Assembly: GCF_003234935.1 (NCBI RefSeq)
Contig: NZ_QKSB01000001.1
Location: forward strand, 558,001 to 622,000
Source of the DNA: Putridiphycobacter roseus
Lineage (GTDB): Bacteria > Bacteroidota > Bacteroidia > Flavobacteriales_D > Crocinitomicaceae
Reading direction: 5' to 3'
DNA length: 64,000 nucleotides
Part shown: positions 28,510 to 35,684 of the stretch, piece by piece
Numbering within the stretch: position 1 is the first letter of the stretch
Layout: every line of letters begins with the position of its first letter
The notes under the pieces: generated by a model
The model's input: the letters and a program-made list of their open reading frames with translations, nothing else
Told to the model about the DNA's origin: nothing
The model's database searches: none
Program-made: the position numbers and the translations under genes

Positions 28510-29600
28510 TATTCTTCTGCCTTAAAAATAGTTGTTGTACTGTCGATACCAGAAAGTACTTCAACAAAGTCTAAATTTTTCATCCCTACTTTAATACTTA
28601 CTTCCCCATTAGCGGTCAGTACCATATTGTTAGCAAGTAGATAAGCCGTTGGAATCACCAAAGTGTTTTTTCGTTTTGAAACAATGATATTAGCTTCTCC
28701 AGAAAGACCGTTATATAATTTAGGTGGGTTTTTATTAAAGGTTCCTTCCACCCTAAAAGTTTGGGTGATGTCATCTTTTTTAGGGAAAATTTTATGGACA
28801 GTAGCAACAAATACCTGATCAGCATAGGCATCCAAAATAATTAAAACGGAATCCCCCACTTCAATTTTAGTAATATCTACCTCATCAATATCCATTTCAA
28901 GTATAAAATCTTCGGCACTACCAATTTCCGCAAATATTTCTTGAGAAGAAATTAAATCACCTTCTTCTTTATTTATAGTATATATTTTCCCATCTATTTC
29001 AGACCGAATAGTAAAGTCGTTGAGTTGACCTTTTTCCGTTTTGGTTTGACTCACTGCCTTTTTATAGTTATTTTTTAAATTGATTTGTGATTGTGTGTAT
29101 TTTTTCCTCAGAATGCCAAGTTGATTTTGCGTGGTATAATATTTTGATTTCGCTTGGTCGTATTCTGATTTATTTTCTAGATTTTTTTCTTTAAGGCGCT
29201 CTTGCCTTTTAAAATTGGTTGAATCTAAACTTAGTTGTTCTTTCGTAATTTGAATTTCCAATGCAATATTCTTCAATAAATTATCACTTCCTAAATAATT
29301 AGATTTTGCCTCTTGTAAATTAATTTCCGCAGTATTTAACTGCCCTTTGATAATTTCTGTCGGCGTTATTTCAAATAAAATTTGTCCTTTACCCACCAAG
29401 TCACCTTCCTTTCCATAAATCTTTTTAATAACACCTGACCGAATAGGTTGTGGATAATACACTATTTTAGGACGTACTTTTACGGAAGCATAAACGGACT
29501 CTGTAATGTTTTTTGTTTGGGGAAGCACTCCTTTATCTTTCTTACTATCACAAGCGTAAGTGAAAAACAATAAAAGAATTAAAGCAATTGATATTCTCAT
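28509..29600 (-). CDS. HlyD/MacA-family periplasmic adaptor lipoprotein
   Basis: Adaptor of the MacB-like pump: a lipobox (FTYAC), an N-terminal beta segment ending GKGQILFEITPTE (lipoyl half), a coiled-coil hairpin from about residue 75 to 185 rich in K, E, Q and N, the second lipoyl half (IRSEIDGKIYTINKEEGDLIS), and a beta barrel. 363 residues. First gene of the three-gene operon. No outer-membrane TolC homologue lies beside it. Confidence 0.88.
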   Translation of the reverse strand: MRISIALILLLFFTYACDSKKDKGVLPQTKNITESVYASVKVRPKIVYYPQPIRSGVIKKIYGKEGDLVGKGQILFEITPTEIIKGQLNTAEINLQEAKSNYLGSDNLLKNIALEIQITKEQLSLDSTNFKRQERLKEKNLENKSEYDQAKSKYYTTQNQLGILRKKYTQSQINLKNNYKKAVSQTKTEKGQLNDFTIRSEIDGKIYTINKEEGDLISSQEIFAEIGSAEDFILEMDIDEVDITKIEVGDSVLIILDAYADQVFVATVHKIFPKKDDITQTFRVEGTFNKNPPKLYNGLSGEANIIVSKRKNTLVIPTAYLLANNMVLTANGEVSIKVGMKNLDFVEVLSGIDSTTTIFKAEE

Positions 29601-29804
29601 ATATTTTTAATTTCAATAACAAAAATTAATTTTCCGTAATATACAAATTGCGTATTTATTCCTACTTTTTTAGTCCGTAACAAATGCGCATATTACATCT
29701 ACAAAGATAAGAAAAAGAACTATTTTTTTCATTCGAATATTGAGGGATAAGAATGATAGATTATAGTTTTTTTTATGCCAGAAGTCATGTACCAAATCGG
29801 ATTA

Positions 29805-31421
29805 TTATAGACCCAATTCTTTTACTGAAATTTCACGCATTTCTACTTTTCTTATTTTACCAGAAACGGTCATAGGAAAACTACTTACAAATTTCCAATA
29901 CTTCGGCACGCTATAATGCGCGATTTGGTTTTTACAAAAGGCCATTAATTCTTCTGCTACACATTCTACATCTTGATGCAATTTAATCCAAGCCATTATT
30001 TCTTCTCCATATTTTTGAGAAGGAACGCCTATAATTTGCACGTCTAATATTTTTGGATGTGTATATAAAAAATCTTCAATTGTTTTAGGAGAAATATTTT
30101 CTCCGCCACGAATAATTAAATCTTTAATTCTACCAGAAATTCGAACATAACCTTCCTCATCCATAACTGCGAGATCACCAGAATGCATCCAACGTGAAGG
30201 GTCAATTACTTGTTGGGTTGTTTCAGGATTATTCCAATACCCTAACATTACGGAATAGCCACGGGTACACAACTCTCCTTCGTGGCCTATTGGTAACGTT
30301 TCACCAGTTTCAGGATTGATTATTTTCACCTCTAAATGTTCTAAAACGGTTCCCACAGTCGAAACCTGTTTCTCTAAAGCAGCTCCTATTTTAGTTTGAA
30401 GGGAAACGGGAGAAGTTTCCGTCATACCATAGCAAACGGTTACATCTTTCATATTCATTTCAGCCTGTACCCTTTTCATTATTTCTTCGGGACAAGTAGC
30501 CCCTGCCATTACACCGGTGCGTAGAGTAGACAAGTCATATTTTTTAAAATCTTCCAATGCCAATTCAGCAATAAACATAGTAGGGACGCCATATAGAGAA
30601 GTACATTTTTCCTTTTCGACAGCACTTAATGTTAAACCCGGATCAAAGCCATCATTCGGAATTACCATACAAGCACCATGTGAGGTACAAGCTAAATTTC
30701 CAATTACCATTCCAAAACAATGGTAAAAAGGAACAGGAATACAAACCCGATCTGCATCAGTATATTTAAGCCGTCTTGCAATAAAAAAGCCATTGTTTAA
30801 TATGTTATGATGACTTAAGGTTACCCCTTTTGGAAAGCCAGTTGTACCAGAAGTATATTGTATATTTATCGGTTGATCAAAATCAGTTTTCTCAACAGCG
30901 ACAGTGTAAGTTTCATCAGAAATACTATCTCCTTTTTTTAAAAGATTGTCCCAATCACCTGTATCTAAATAAATTATTTTTTTTAGTGAAAAACAATTTT
31001 CTTTTATTTCATTTAACATGGTTCTATAATCACTCGTCTTATAGGTCTCTGAAGAGACGATATAAGAAATTTCAGATTGATTGATCGCAAATTTCACCTC
31101 ATGTTTTCTATAAGCGGGATTTAAATTGACCAATATCGCTCCTATATCTGCAGTAGCGTATTGTACCAAAGTCCATTCGAAACGATTAGGTGCCCAAATA
31201 CCTACCCGGTCACCAAATTGAACACCATCCGCAAGAAATCCTTTTGCCAACTGTATCACTTGTTGGTGAAATTGCTTGTAAGTCGCCCTATAATTTTGAT
31301 GCACACTTATTAATGCGTCATTATCCGGAAACTTCCTTACTGTCTTGCGTAAATTGTCGCTTATCGTTTCCCCTAAAAGTGGATGGGAAGATTTTATGTT
31401 TGTATATGAAAGTGAATTCAT
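29805..31421 (-). CDS. AMP-dependent acyl-CoA synthetase
   Basis: ANL-superfamily ligase that activates a fatty acid via an acyl-adenylate. Motifs: the P-loop YTSGTTGFPKGVTLSHHN (about 190), YGMTETSP, WMHSGDLAVMDEEGYVRISGR, GGENISPKTIEDFL, and the catalytic C-terminal lysine in SGKIRKVEM. 538 residues. Medium- or long-chain substrate is likely but cannot be fixed. Divergent from the thioesterase gene. Confidence 0.92.
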   Translation of the reverse strand: MNSLSYTNIKSSHPLLGETISDNLRKTVRKFPDNDALISVHQNYRATYKQFHQQVIQLAKGFLADGVQFGDRVGIWAPNRFEWTLVQYATADIGAILVNLNPAYRKHEVKFAINQSEISYIVSSETYKTSDYRTMLNEIKENCFSLKKIIYLDTGDWDNLLKKGDSISDETYTVAVEKTDFDQPINIQYTSGTTGFPKGVTLSHHNILNNGFFIARRLKYTDADRVCIPVPFYHCFGMVIGNLACTSHGACMVIPNDGFDPGLTLSAVEKEKCTSLYGVPTMFIAELALEDFKKYDLSTLRTGVMAGATCPEEIMKRVQAEMNMKDVTVCYGMTETSPVSLQTKIGAALEKQVSTVGTVLEHLEVKIINPETGETLPIGHEGELCTRGYSVMLGYWNNPETTQQVIDPSRWMHSGDLAVMDEEGYVRISGRIKDLIIRGGENISPKTIEDFLYTHPKILDVQIIGVPSQKYGEEIMAWIKLHQDVECVAEELMAFCKNQIAHYSVPKYWKFVSSFPMTVSGKIRKVEMREISVKELGL

Positions 31422-31684
31422 AGCTAAATGAAGTTTTTTTAAATATAAACATATTTACGCTAATTAAAAGGACCTGAACTCCTTGAATTAAAAAATATGA
31501 CAAATATCAGAAAACTACTTTCATTGGATTAAATTCGTTTTTATGGCTGTCAAAATGGCTATAATTACATACTTTTATTTCAAAAAAAATAAAACTGATA
31601 AAACAAATTCATTCAAAGAAATTACAATTTTTTTGGTCAATTTTAGTTTATAAAGTATAGGAATAACAACCATTAACCTCAATT

Positions 31685-32077
31685 ATGAAATTTCACACCA
31701 GAAAATGGGTAAAACCCGAAGATTTAAATCCAAACGCCACCTTATTCGGCGGTCGTTTAATGCAATGGATTGATGAAGAAGCTGCTTTATACGCCATTGT
31801 TCAATTAGAAAATCAAAAAGTAGTGACCCGATTTATTTCAGAAATTAGTTTTGAAAGCGCAGCAAGGCAAGGCGACATCATTGAAATTGGCATGGAAACC
31901 GTAAAGTTTGGTGGCAGCAGTTTGACATTAAAATGTGTGGTTAGAAATAAAATGACACATCAAGTCATCATTCAAATTGACCGCATTGTAATGGTCAATT
32001 TAGGTCCTGATGGCAATCCAGCGCCGCATGGCAAAACAGAGGTAGAATATGTGAAGGACAGGTTGAAAGAAGAATAG
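31685..32077 (+). CDS. Acyl-CoA thioesterase, hotdog fold (YciA-like)
   Basis: 130-residue hotdog-fold thioesterase. LFGGRLMQWIDEEAALYA contains the conserved acidic residue and helix of the YciA/ACOT family, and RQGDIIEIGMETVKFGGSSLTLKC the beta core. It hydrolyses acyl-CoA in the cytosol. Neighbouring acyl-CoA synthetase is divergent, consistent with fatty-acid metabolism. Confidence 0.9.
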   Translation: MKFHTRKWVKPEDLNPNATLFGGRLMQWIDEEAALYAIVQLENQKVVTRFISEISFESAARQGDIIEIGMETVKFGGSSLTLKCVVRNKMTHQVIIQIDRIVMVNLGPDGNPAPHGKTEVEYVKDRLKEE

Positions 32078-32115
32078 TGTAAAAACCCGGGGCTTCGAGT
32101 TCATTGTGAAAACTA

Positions 32116-32190
32116 TCGTTTTCGCAATCCTCAGCCACCTATGAGAAAAGAGTTCATTCGTTTTCGCAATCTTCAGCCGCCTATGGGGAA
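32116..32190. repeat. Two diverged 33-bp direct repeats
   Basis: TCGTTTTCGCAATC(C/T)TCAGCC-type units at 32116-32148 and 32158-32190, offset 42 bases, differing at about four positions, all transitions. They lie between the thioesterase and the tRNA-GIY-YIG tandem array. Origin unknown. Confidence 0.7.
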
Positions 32191-32238
32191 GAATATATTG
32201 GGGCTTAGTGACTAAGAAGATAACAATTTGCCATAAAA

Positions 32239-32272
32239 CAAAAAAGCTTGCTAGTTTCCTAGAAAGCTTTTT
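32239..32272 (-). terminator. Terminator hairpin, copy 1 (one mismatch)
   Basis: Same hairpin as at 33034-33066 but with one base changed at 32250, which weakens the stem. U-run kept. Confidence 0.75.
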
Positions 32273-32278
32273 AAAGTG

Positions 32279-32340
32279 TGGGCCCACCTGGGCTCGAACC
32301 AGGGACCCCTTGCCCCGAAAGCTTTCGGGGGAGTCAAGTG
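32279..32340 (-). pseudogene. tRNA remnant with palindrome in place of anticodon loop, copy 1
   Basis: 32279-32312 equals the 3' part of the CAU tRNA (3' anticodon-stem strand, variable loop, T arm, acceptor 3' strand). 32331-32340 equals its 5' anticodon-stem strand. Between them, 32313-32330 is the perfect palindrome CCCCGAAAGCTTTCGGGG. The 5' half (acceptor, D arm) is missing, so no functional tRNA can form. Confidence 0.88.
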
Positions 32341-32631
32341 TTATTTGGTTCGCAAAACAATTTTCTCAACCAGTTCTGGGTATTTTTTTAAGTTCTGAAT
32401 ATACTTCGCGCTTTTTTGGGATTTGATAAATTTTTCTAATCGAACAGCATGACTGTAATCTGTCAATTCAATGATCAAGAAGATTTTCCAGTCAGACGCT
32501 TTTGAAGTAAACCTATGAGCACCATAGCTTCCATCATTGTGTTTTATTAACCGCTCTTCAACTGAGTCGGTTGTTATTCCCGTGTAAAAACGGTTTAAAG
32601 ATTCACTATGGATGATATAACAATTTGCCAT
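32341..32631 (-). CDS. GIY-YIG nuclease, tandem copy 1
   Basis: A 96-residue single-domain GIY-YIG endonuclease. Catalytic landmarks: Y5-I-I (the GIY site), Y16-T-G18 (YIG), R27 and E66, matching the arrangement of I-TevI (R27, E75 type). It differs from copy 2 by one residue (Y versus N near the C-terminus). The stop codon abuts the tRNA remnant. No Shine-Dalgarno sequence precedes the ATG, which lies just after a terminator hairpin, so expression requires read-through from the tRNA promoter. Small proteins of this kind are usually annotated as excinuclease-like or YhbQ-like; true target is unknown. Confidence 0.9.
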   Translation of the reverse strand: MANCYIIHSESLNRFYTGITTDSVEERLIKHNDGSYGAHRFTSKASDWKIFLIIELTDYSHAVRLEKFIKSQKSAKYIQNLKKYPELVEKIVLRTK

Positions 32632-32635
32632 AAAA

Positions 32636-32669
32636 CAAAAAAGCTTTCTAGTTTCCTAGAAAGCTTTTT
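32636..32669 (-). terminator. Terminator hairpin, copy 2
   Basis: Perfect 14-bp stem with a GAAA loop on the minus strand and a U-run, between tRNA remnant copy 2 and GIY-YIG copy 1. Confidence 0.85.
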
Positions 32670-32675
32670 AAAGTG

Positions 32676-32737
32676 TGGGCCCACCTGGGCTCGAACCAGG
32701 GACCCCTTGCCCCGAAAGCTTTCGGGGGAGTCAAGTG
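32676..32737 (-). pseudogene. tRNA remnant with palindrome in place of anticodon loop, copy 2
   Basis: 32676-32709 is the tRNA 3' part, 32710-32727 the palindrome CCCCGAAAGCTTTCGGGG, 32728-32737 the 5' anticodon-stem strand. Identical to copy 1. Folding would give the tRNA anticodon stem extended by the palindrome stem. Confidence 0.88.
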
Positions 32738-33028
32738 TTATTTGGTTCGCAAAACAATTTTCTCAACCAGTTCTGGGTTTTTTTTTAAGTTCTGAATATA
32801 CTTCGCGCTTTTTTGGGATTTGATAAATTTTTCTAATCGAACAGCATGACTGTAATCTGTCAATTCAATGATCAAGAAGATTTTCCAGTCAGACGCTTTT
32901 GAAGTAAACCTATGAGCACCATAGCTTCCATCATTGTGTTTTATTAACCGCTCTTCAACTGAGTCGGTTGTTATTCCCGTGTAAAAACGGTTTAAAGATT
33001 CACTATGGATGATATAACAATTTGCCAT
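32738..33028 (-). CDS. GIY-YIG nuclease, tandem copy 2
   Basis: Same protein as copy 1 apart from N instead of Y in the C-terminal KK-x-PELVEK segment. All catalytic residues (Y5, Y16, R27, E66) are kept, so both copies look active. It starts 45 bases after the 3' end of the intact tRNA gene, immediately after the tRNA terminator. Near-identity of two adjacent genes indicates very recent duplication or gene conversion. Confidence 0.9.
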   Translation of the reverse strand: MANCYIIHSESLNRFYTGITTDSVEERLIKHNDGSYGAHRFTSKASDWKIFLIIELTDYSHAVRLEKFIKSQKSAKYIQNLKKNPELVEKIVLRTK

Positions 33029-33033
33029 AAAAC

Positions 33034-33066
33034 AAAAAAGCTTTCTAGTTTCCTAGAAAGCTTTTT
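33034..33066 (-). terminator. Terminator of the CAU tRNA
   Basis: Minus strand AAAAAGCTTTCTAG-GAAA-CTAGAAAGCTTTTT, a perfect 14-bp stem with a GNRA loop, then T. It separates the tRNA from GIY-YIG copy 2. Confidence 0.88.
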
Positions 33067-33072
33067 AAAGTG

Positions 33073-33146
33073 TGGGCCCACCTGGGCTCGAACCAGGGAC
33101 CCCTTGATTATGAGTCAAGTGCTCTAACCAGCTGAGCTATAGGCCC
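33073..33146 (-). tRNA. tRNA with CAU anticodon (Ile2 or elongator Met)
   Basis: Complete 74-nt cloverleaf: acceptor GGGCCTA / TGGGCCC, D arm with AGCTCAGCTGGTTAGAGC, anticodon loop CTCATAA with CAT at 33110-33112, T loop TTCGAGC, discriminator A, no encoded CCA. A CAU anticodon may mean Met or lysidine-modified Ile2. The GGGCC acceptor suggests Ile2, but sequence alone does not settle it. It is the only intact member of the tandem array. Confidence 0.93.
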
Positions 33147-33194
33147 GTATTTTATCGAGTTGGGTTCTCGCAAAGCCATACGACTTTAGGGGTG

Positions 33195-33225
33195 CAAATG
33201 TATTTGATAAAAATGGTTATTCAAA
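33195..33225 (-). promoter_or_regulatory. Canonical promoter of the CAU tRNA
   Basis: Minus strand TTTG (complement of 33222-33225), a 19-base spacer and TACATTTG (complement of 33195-33202), about 48 bases before the tRNA. Confidence 0.85.
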
Positions 33226-33248
33226 ATAAAAATTGATAATTTTAAAGC

Positions 33249-33869
33249 ATGAATTTAAATTATGATGCAATCATCTTTGATTTGGGGGGTGTAATTCTCA
33301 ATATTGACTATCAAAAAACCACGCAAGCCTTTAAGGGTCTAGGGGTTAAAAACTTTGATAAGCTTTATAGTCAAAGTCAACAAAATGGCACATTTGACAA
33401 ATTGGAAACGGGAAAGATGGGAGCTGAAGAATTTTATAAGACACTCAATAAAGAAACGGGGCTTGAACTTAAGCATTCCGAGATAGAAACGGCTTGGAAC
33501 GCAATGTTGCTGGATTTACCCAGTCACAGAATTGAATTACTTAAAAAAATCAGCAAAGAAATTCCTATTTTTCTGTTGAGCAACACCAATGAAATACATT
33601 TAAAAGCATTTCGAAAAATGATTAAAGACAGTTTTGGTGAGGAGCATTTATTAGAAAGTACTTTTTCTAAGACTTACTATTCTCACCTCATTCAGGCACG
33701 AAAGCCAAATCGAGCGGCTTTTGACATCATCATCCATGAGCAAGGACTGAATCCGAGCAAAACTCTATTTATTGACGATAGTCTTCAACATATTGAAGGG
33801 GCAGAAAAAATAGGATTACAAACAGTTCATTTAGTAGGTAAAGACATAAGTGAGATATTTCTAAGTTAA
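33249..33869 (+). CDS. HAD-superfamily phosphatase (YihX-like)
   Basis: Haloacid-dehalogenase-like hydrolase. Motif I DLGGV (here IIFDLGGVILNID) with the nucleophile aspartate, motif II SNTN, the lysine region RKPNRAAFDIIIHEQG, and motif IV FIDDSLQHIEGA are all present. Helical cap between motifs I and II. 206 residues, typical of the YihX/alpha-D-glucose-1-phosphatase-like group. Substrate not determinable. Confidence 0.9.
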   Translation: MNLNYDAIIFDLGGVILNIDYQKTTQAFKGLGVKNFDKLYSQSQQNGTFDKLETGKMGAEEFYKTLNKETGLELKHSEIETAWNAMLLDLPSHRIELLKKISKEIPIFLLSNTNEIHLKAFRKMIKDSFGEEHLLESTFSKTYYSHLIQARKPNRAAFDIIIHEQGLNPSKTLFIDDSLQHIEGAEKIGLQTVHLVGKDISEIFLS

Positions 33870-33884
33870 TAAAATCCGAATAAT

Positions 33885-33892
33885 TATCTTTG
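33885..33892 (+). promoter_or_regulatory. -7 element TATCTTTG upstream of SDR gene
   Basis: TAnnTTTG match 19 bases before ATG 33912. It lies just after the HAD stop and suggests separate transcription of the SDR gene. Confidence 0.6.
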
Positions 33893-33911
33893 TGTTTTAA
33901 AACAAGGAAAA

Positions 33912-34691
33912 ATGGATTTAGATTTATCAGGGAAAACTGCAGTCGTTTGCGGAAGTACACAAGGAATTGGATTAGCAACTGCTCAAGAATTAGCACATTT
34001 AGGTGCAAATTTGATTTTGGTTTCAAGAAATGAAGAGAAACTTAAAACAGTTATTCAAACTTTACCTCATCCAGAAAGACATTGTCATTTAGCGGTTGAT
34101 TTTACAAACCCAGCTGATTTAGAAACAAAATTCAATGCATTTATTGCAGATAAGGCTGTTCACATTTTGGTAAACAATACTGGTGGGCCAGCTGGTGGAC
34201 CTGTAAATACAGCAGGAACTGAGGAATTTATTAATGCATTTAACCAACATTTGATTTGTAACCACATTTTGGTCCAAGCCGTGAGAGACAAAATGAAGGA
34301 AGCTGGATACGGCAGAATTATCAATGTAATTTCAACTTCAGTAAAACAACCTTTACCAAACTTAGGTGTATCAAACACTATAAGGGGAGCGGTTGCAAAT
34401 TGGAGTAAGACTTTAGCCAACGAATTAGGAGAGTTTAACATTACTGTCAACAACGTCTTACCTGGTGCTACGGATACCATTCGTTTAAAAACCATCATTG
34501 AAAATAAAGCGAATAAAACGGGACAGGCAGCAGAAAATGTAAAAACTGAAATGGCCAATGCTTCTCCAATGAAAAGAATCGCACAACCCTACGAAGTTGC
34601 AAATGCAATCGCATTTTTAGCTTCTCCAGCTGCAAGCTACATCAACGGAATTAACGTTCCTGTGGATGGAGGTAGAACAAAGAGTTTATAA
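33912..34691 (+). CDS. Short-chain dehydrogenase/reductase
   Basis: Classical SDR: the cofactor loop CGSTQGIGLATA (TGxxxGxG pattern), NNTGGPAGGP, active-site region STSVKQP followed by an NTIRGAVANWSKTLANEL helix, and the C-terminal INGINVPVDGG. The expected YxxxK catalytic motif is not obvious: an N-T-I-R pattern stands where Y-x-x-x-K would be. The catalytic residues may therefore be substituted, as in some FabG-like relatives. 259 residues. Confidence 0.86.
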   Translation: MDLDLSGKTAVVCGSTQGIGLATAQELAHLGANLILVSRNEEKLKTVIQTLPHPERHCHLAVDFTNPADLETKFNAFIADKAVHILVNNTGGPAGGPVNTAGTEEFINAFNQHLICNHILVQAVRDKMKEAGYGRIINVISTSVKQPLPNLGVSNTIRGAVANWSKTLANELGEFNITVNNVLPGATDTIRLKTIIENKANKTGQAAENVKTEMANASPMKRIAQPYEVANAIAFLASPAASYINGINVPVDGGRTKSL

Positions 34692-34746
34692 AAAGATATA
34701 ATACAAACATAGTTTGCCATTAATTTGTTATGTTTGTCGCAATAAT

Positions 34747-34820
34747 GGCCCCATAGTTCAACTGAATAGAATATCAGATTTCGGCTCTGACGGTTGCAGG
34801 TTTGAATCCTGCTGGGGTCA
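34747..34820 (+). tRNA. tRNA-Arg (TCG)
   Basis: 74-nt cloverleaf: acceptor GGCCCCA / TGGGGTC, anticodon stem TCAGA/TCTGA with loop TTTCGGC giving anticodon TCG, T loop TTTGAAT, discriminator A, no encoded CCA. Its 3' 16 bases plus CT are the left attachment site of the island. TATGTTTG at 34729-34736 is a plausible -7 element. Confidence 0.93.
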
Positions 34821-34822
34821 CT
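34805..34822 (+). repeat. Left attachment site (attL)
   Basis: AATCCTGCTGGGGTCACT, the T-arm/acceptor end of tRNA-Arg, repeated exactly at 45498-45515 as the right attachment site. Confidence 0.9.
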
Positions 34823-34830
34823 TCTAAACA

Positions 34831-34866
34831 AGTCAACTAGCTTCAAAACAGTTAGTTGGCTTTTTT
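34831..34866 (+). terminator. Terminator just inside the left end of the island
   Basis: An 11-bp stem AGTCAACTAGC / GTTAGTTGGCT (two G-U pairs), 9-base loop, then six T. It now terminates tRNA-Arg; the chromosomal terminator probably lies beyond the right attachment site at 45526. Confidence 0.85.
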
Positions 34867-34935
34867 GATTCCCCACATACTCCCCATTTATATTTTTTTG
34901 TTCTTCCTAAAAAAGTATTAGTAACACATAGTTAG

Positions 34936-34966
34936 TTTGTTTTATTCAAAATCAATTGTAAATTTA
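34936..34966 (+). promoter_or_regulatory. Promoter of the DUF3800 gene
   Basis: TTTG (34936-34939), 19-base spacer, TAAATTTA (34959-34966), one base off consensus, ending 4 bases before ATG 34971; probably a leaderless transcript. Confidence 0.6.
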
Positions 34967-34970
34967 TATC

Positions 34971-35684
34971 ATGACTAAAAACACGAAAGTATTTTATCGA
35001 ATTTTTTTTGATGAAAGTTGTCATTTAAAAAATGATCTTTCCTCGGTAATGACCGTTGGTTATATTAAAGTGCCTGATCTGGAATATTCATATCTATTTA
35101 ATAGATTAAAGAAAATCAAAGAACAAAACCAGTACTTCTATGAATTAAAATGGAATAAGGTGATAAAAAGTCAAATGTCTTTCTACAAAGAACTTATAGA
35201 TTTTTTCTTTGAAACAAATCTAACCTTTAGATGTACTAAAGTTTTGCATAAGCAGAGGCTTACAAATGATTTTTACTATTATGCGATCTATTATGCATTA
35301 AATCCAATGAACGAAAAGGATACAGAATACGGTGTTTTTTTAGATATCAAAGACTCTAGAAGTGGTGAAAAATTAAAAAAAATAGCAGAGATCTTCAATA
35401 ACAAAAACAAGGGAAATTCCCCTTTCCGTTTTTTTAAACATATACATTCAGAAGACAATTTATTTATCGAACTCGCCGACTTTTTTATTGGAGCTGTTAA
35501 CTATAAAACTAGATTGCGTTATAAAGATAAGGAATTAAAAGCTCCTTCACCTGTGAAACTTGAAATTATTGAATATTTAGAGCGAAAATCAGGTTATCTG
35601 CTGGATAGTAAGACACCGATAATTACTAAAGAAAAAAAGTTTAATTTATTTGAATTCTCGCCTACTAAAAATTATCATAAATGA
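34971..35684 (+). CDS. DUF3800 domain protein
   Basis: 237 residues with DUF3800 landmarks: FFDESCHL near the N-terminus, VFLDIKDSRSG in the middle and ELADFFIGAVNYK near the C-terminus, the acidic residues (D/E ... D ... D) expected of this RNase-H-like family. DUF3800 proteins are frequent in mobile elements and defence loci, and biochemical function is largely unknown. It overlaps the next gene by 4 bases (ATGA), so the two are coupled. First cargo genes at the left end of the island. Confidence 0.8.
   Translation: MTKNTKVFYRIFFDESCHLKNDLSSVMTVGYIKVPDLEYSYLFNRLKKIKEQNQYFYELKWNKVIKSQMSFYKELIDFFFETNLTFRCTKVLHKQRLTNDFYYYAIYYALNPMNEKDTEYGVFLDIKDSRSGEKLKKIAEIFNNKNKGNSPFRFFKHIHSEDNLFIELADFFIGAVNYKTRLRYKDKELKAPSPVKLEIIEYLERKSGYLLDSKTPIITKEKKFNLFEFSPTKNYHK

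Larger units (their letters stand above)
32220..33106 (-). repeat. 397-bp tandem unit: GIY-YIG gene plus tRNA remnant, two full copies and a partial third
   Basis: Copies begin at 32220, 32617 and 33014 (period exactly 397) and the first two differ at only two positions (32250/32647 and 32382/32779). Read on the minus strand each unit is a nuclease CDS (291 bases), 10 bases of tRNA anticodon arm, an 18-bp palindrome, 34 bases of tRNA 3' half, and 44 bases with a terminator hairpin. The third partial copy merges into the intact tRNA gene, showing that the array grew from the tRNA. Confidence 0.93.
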
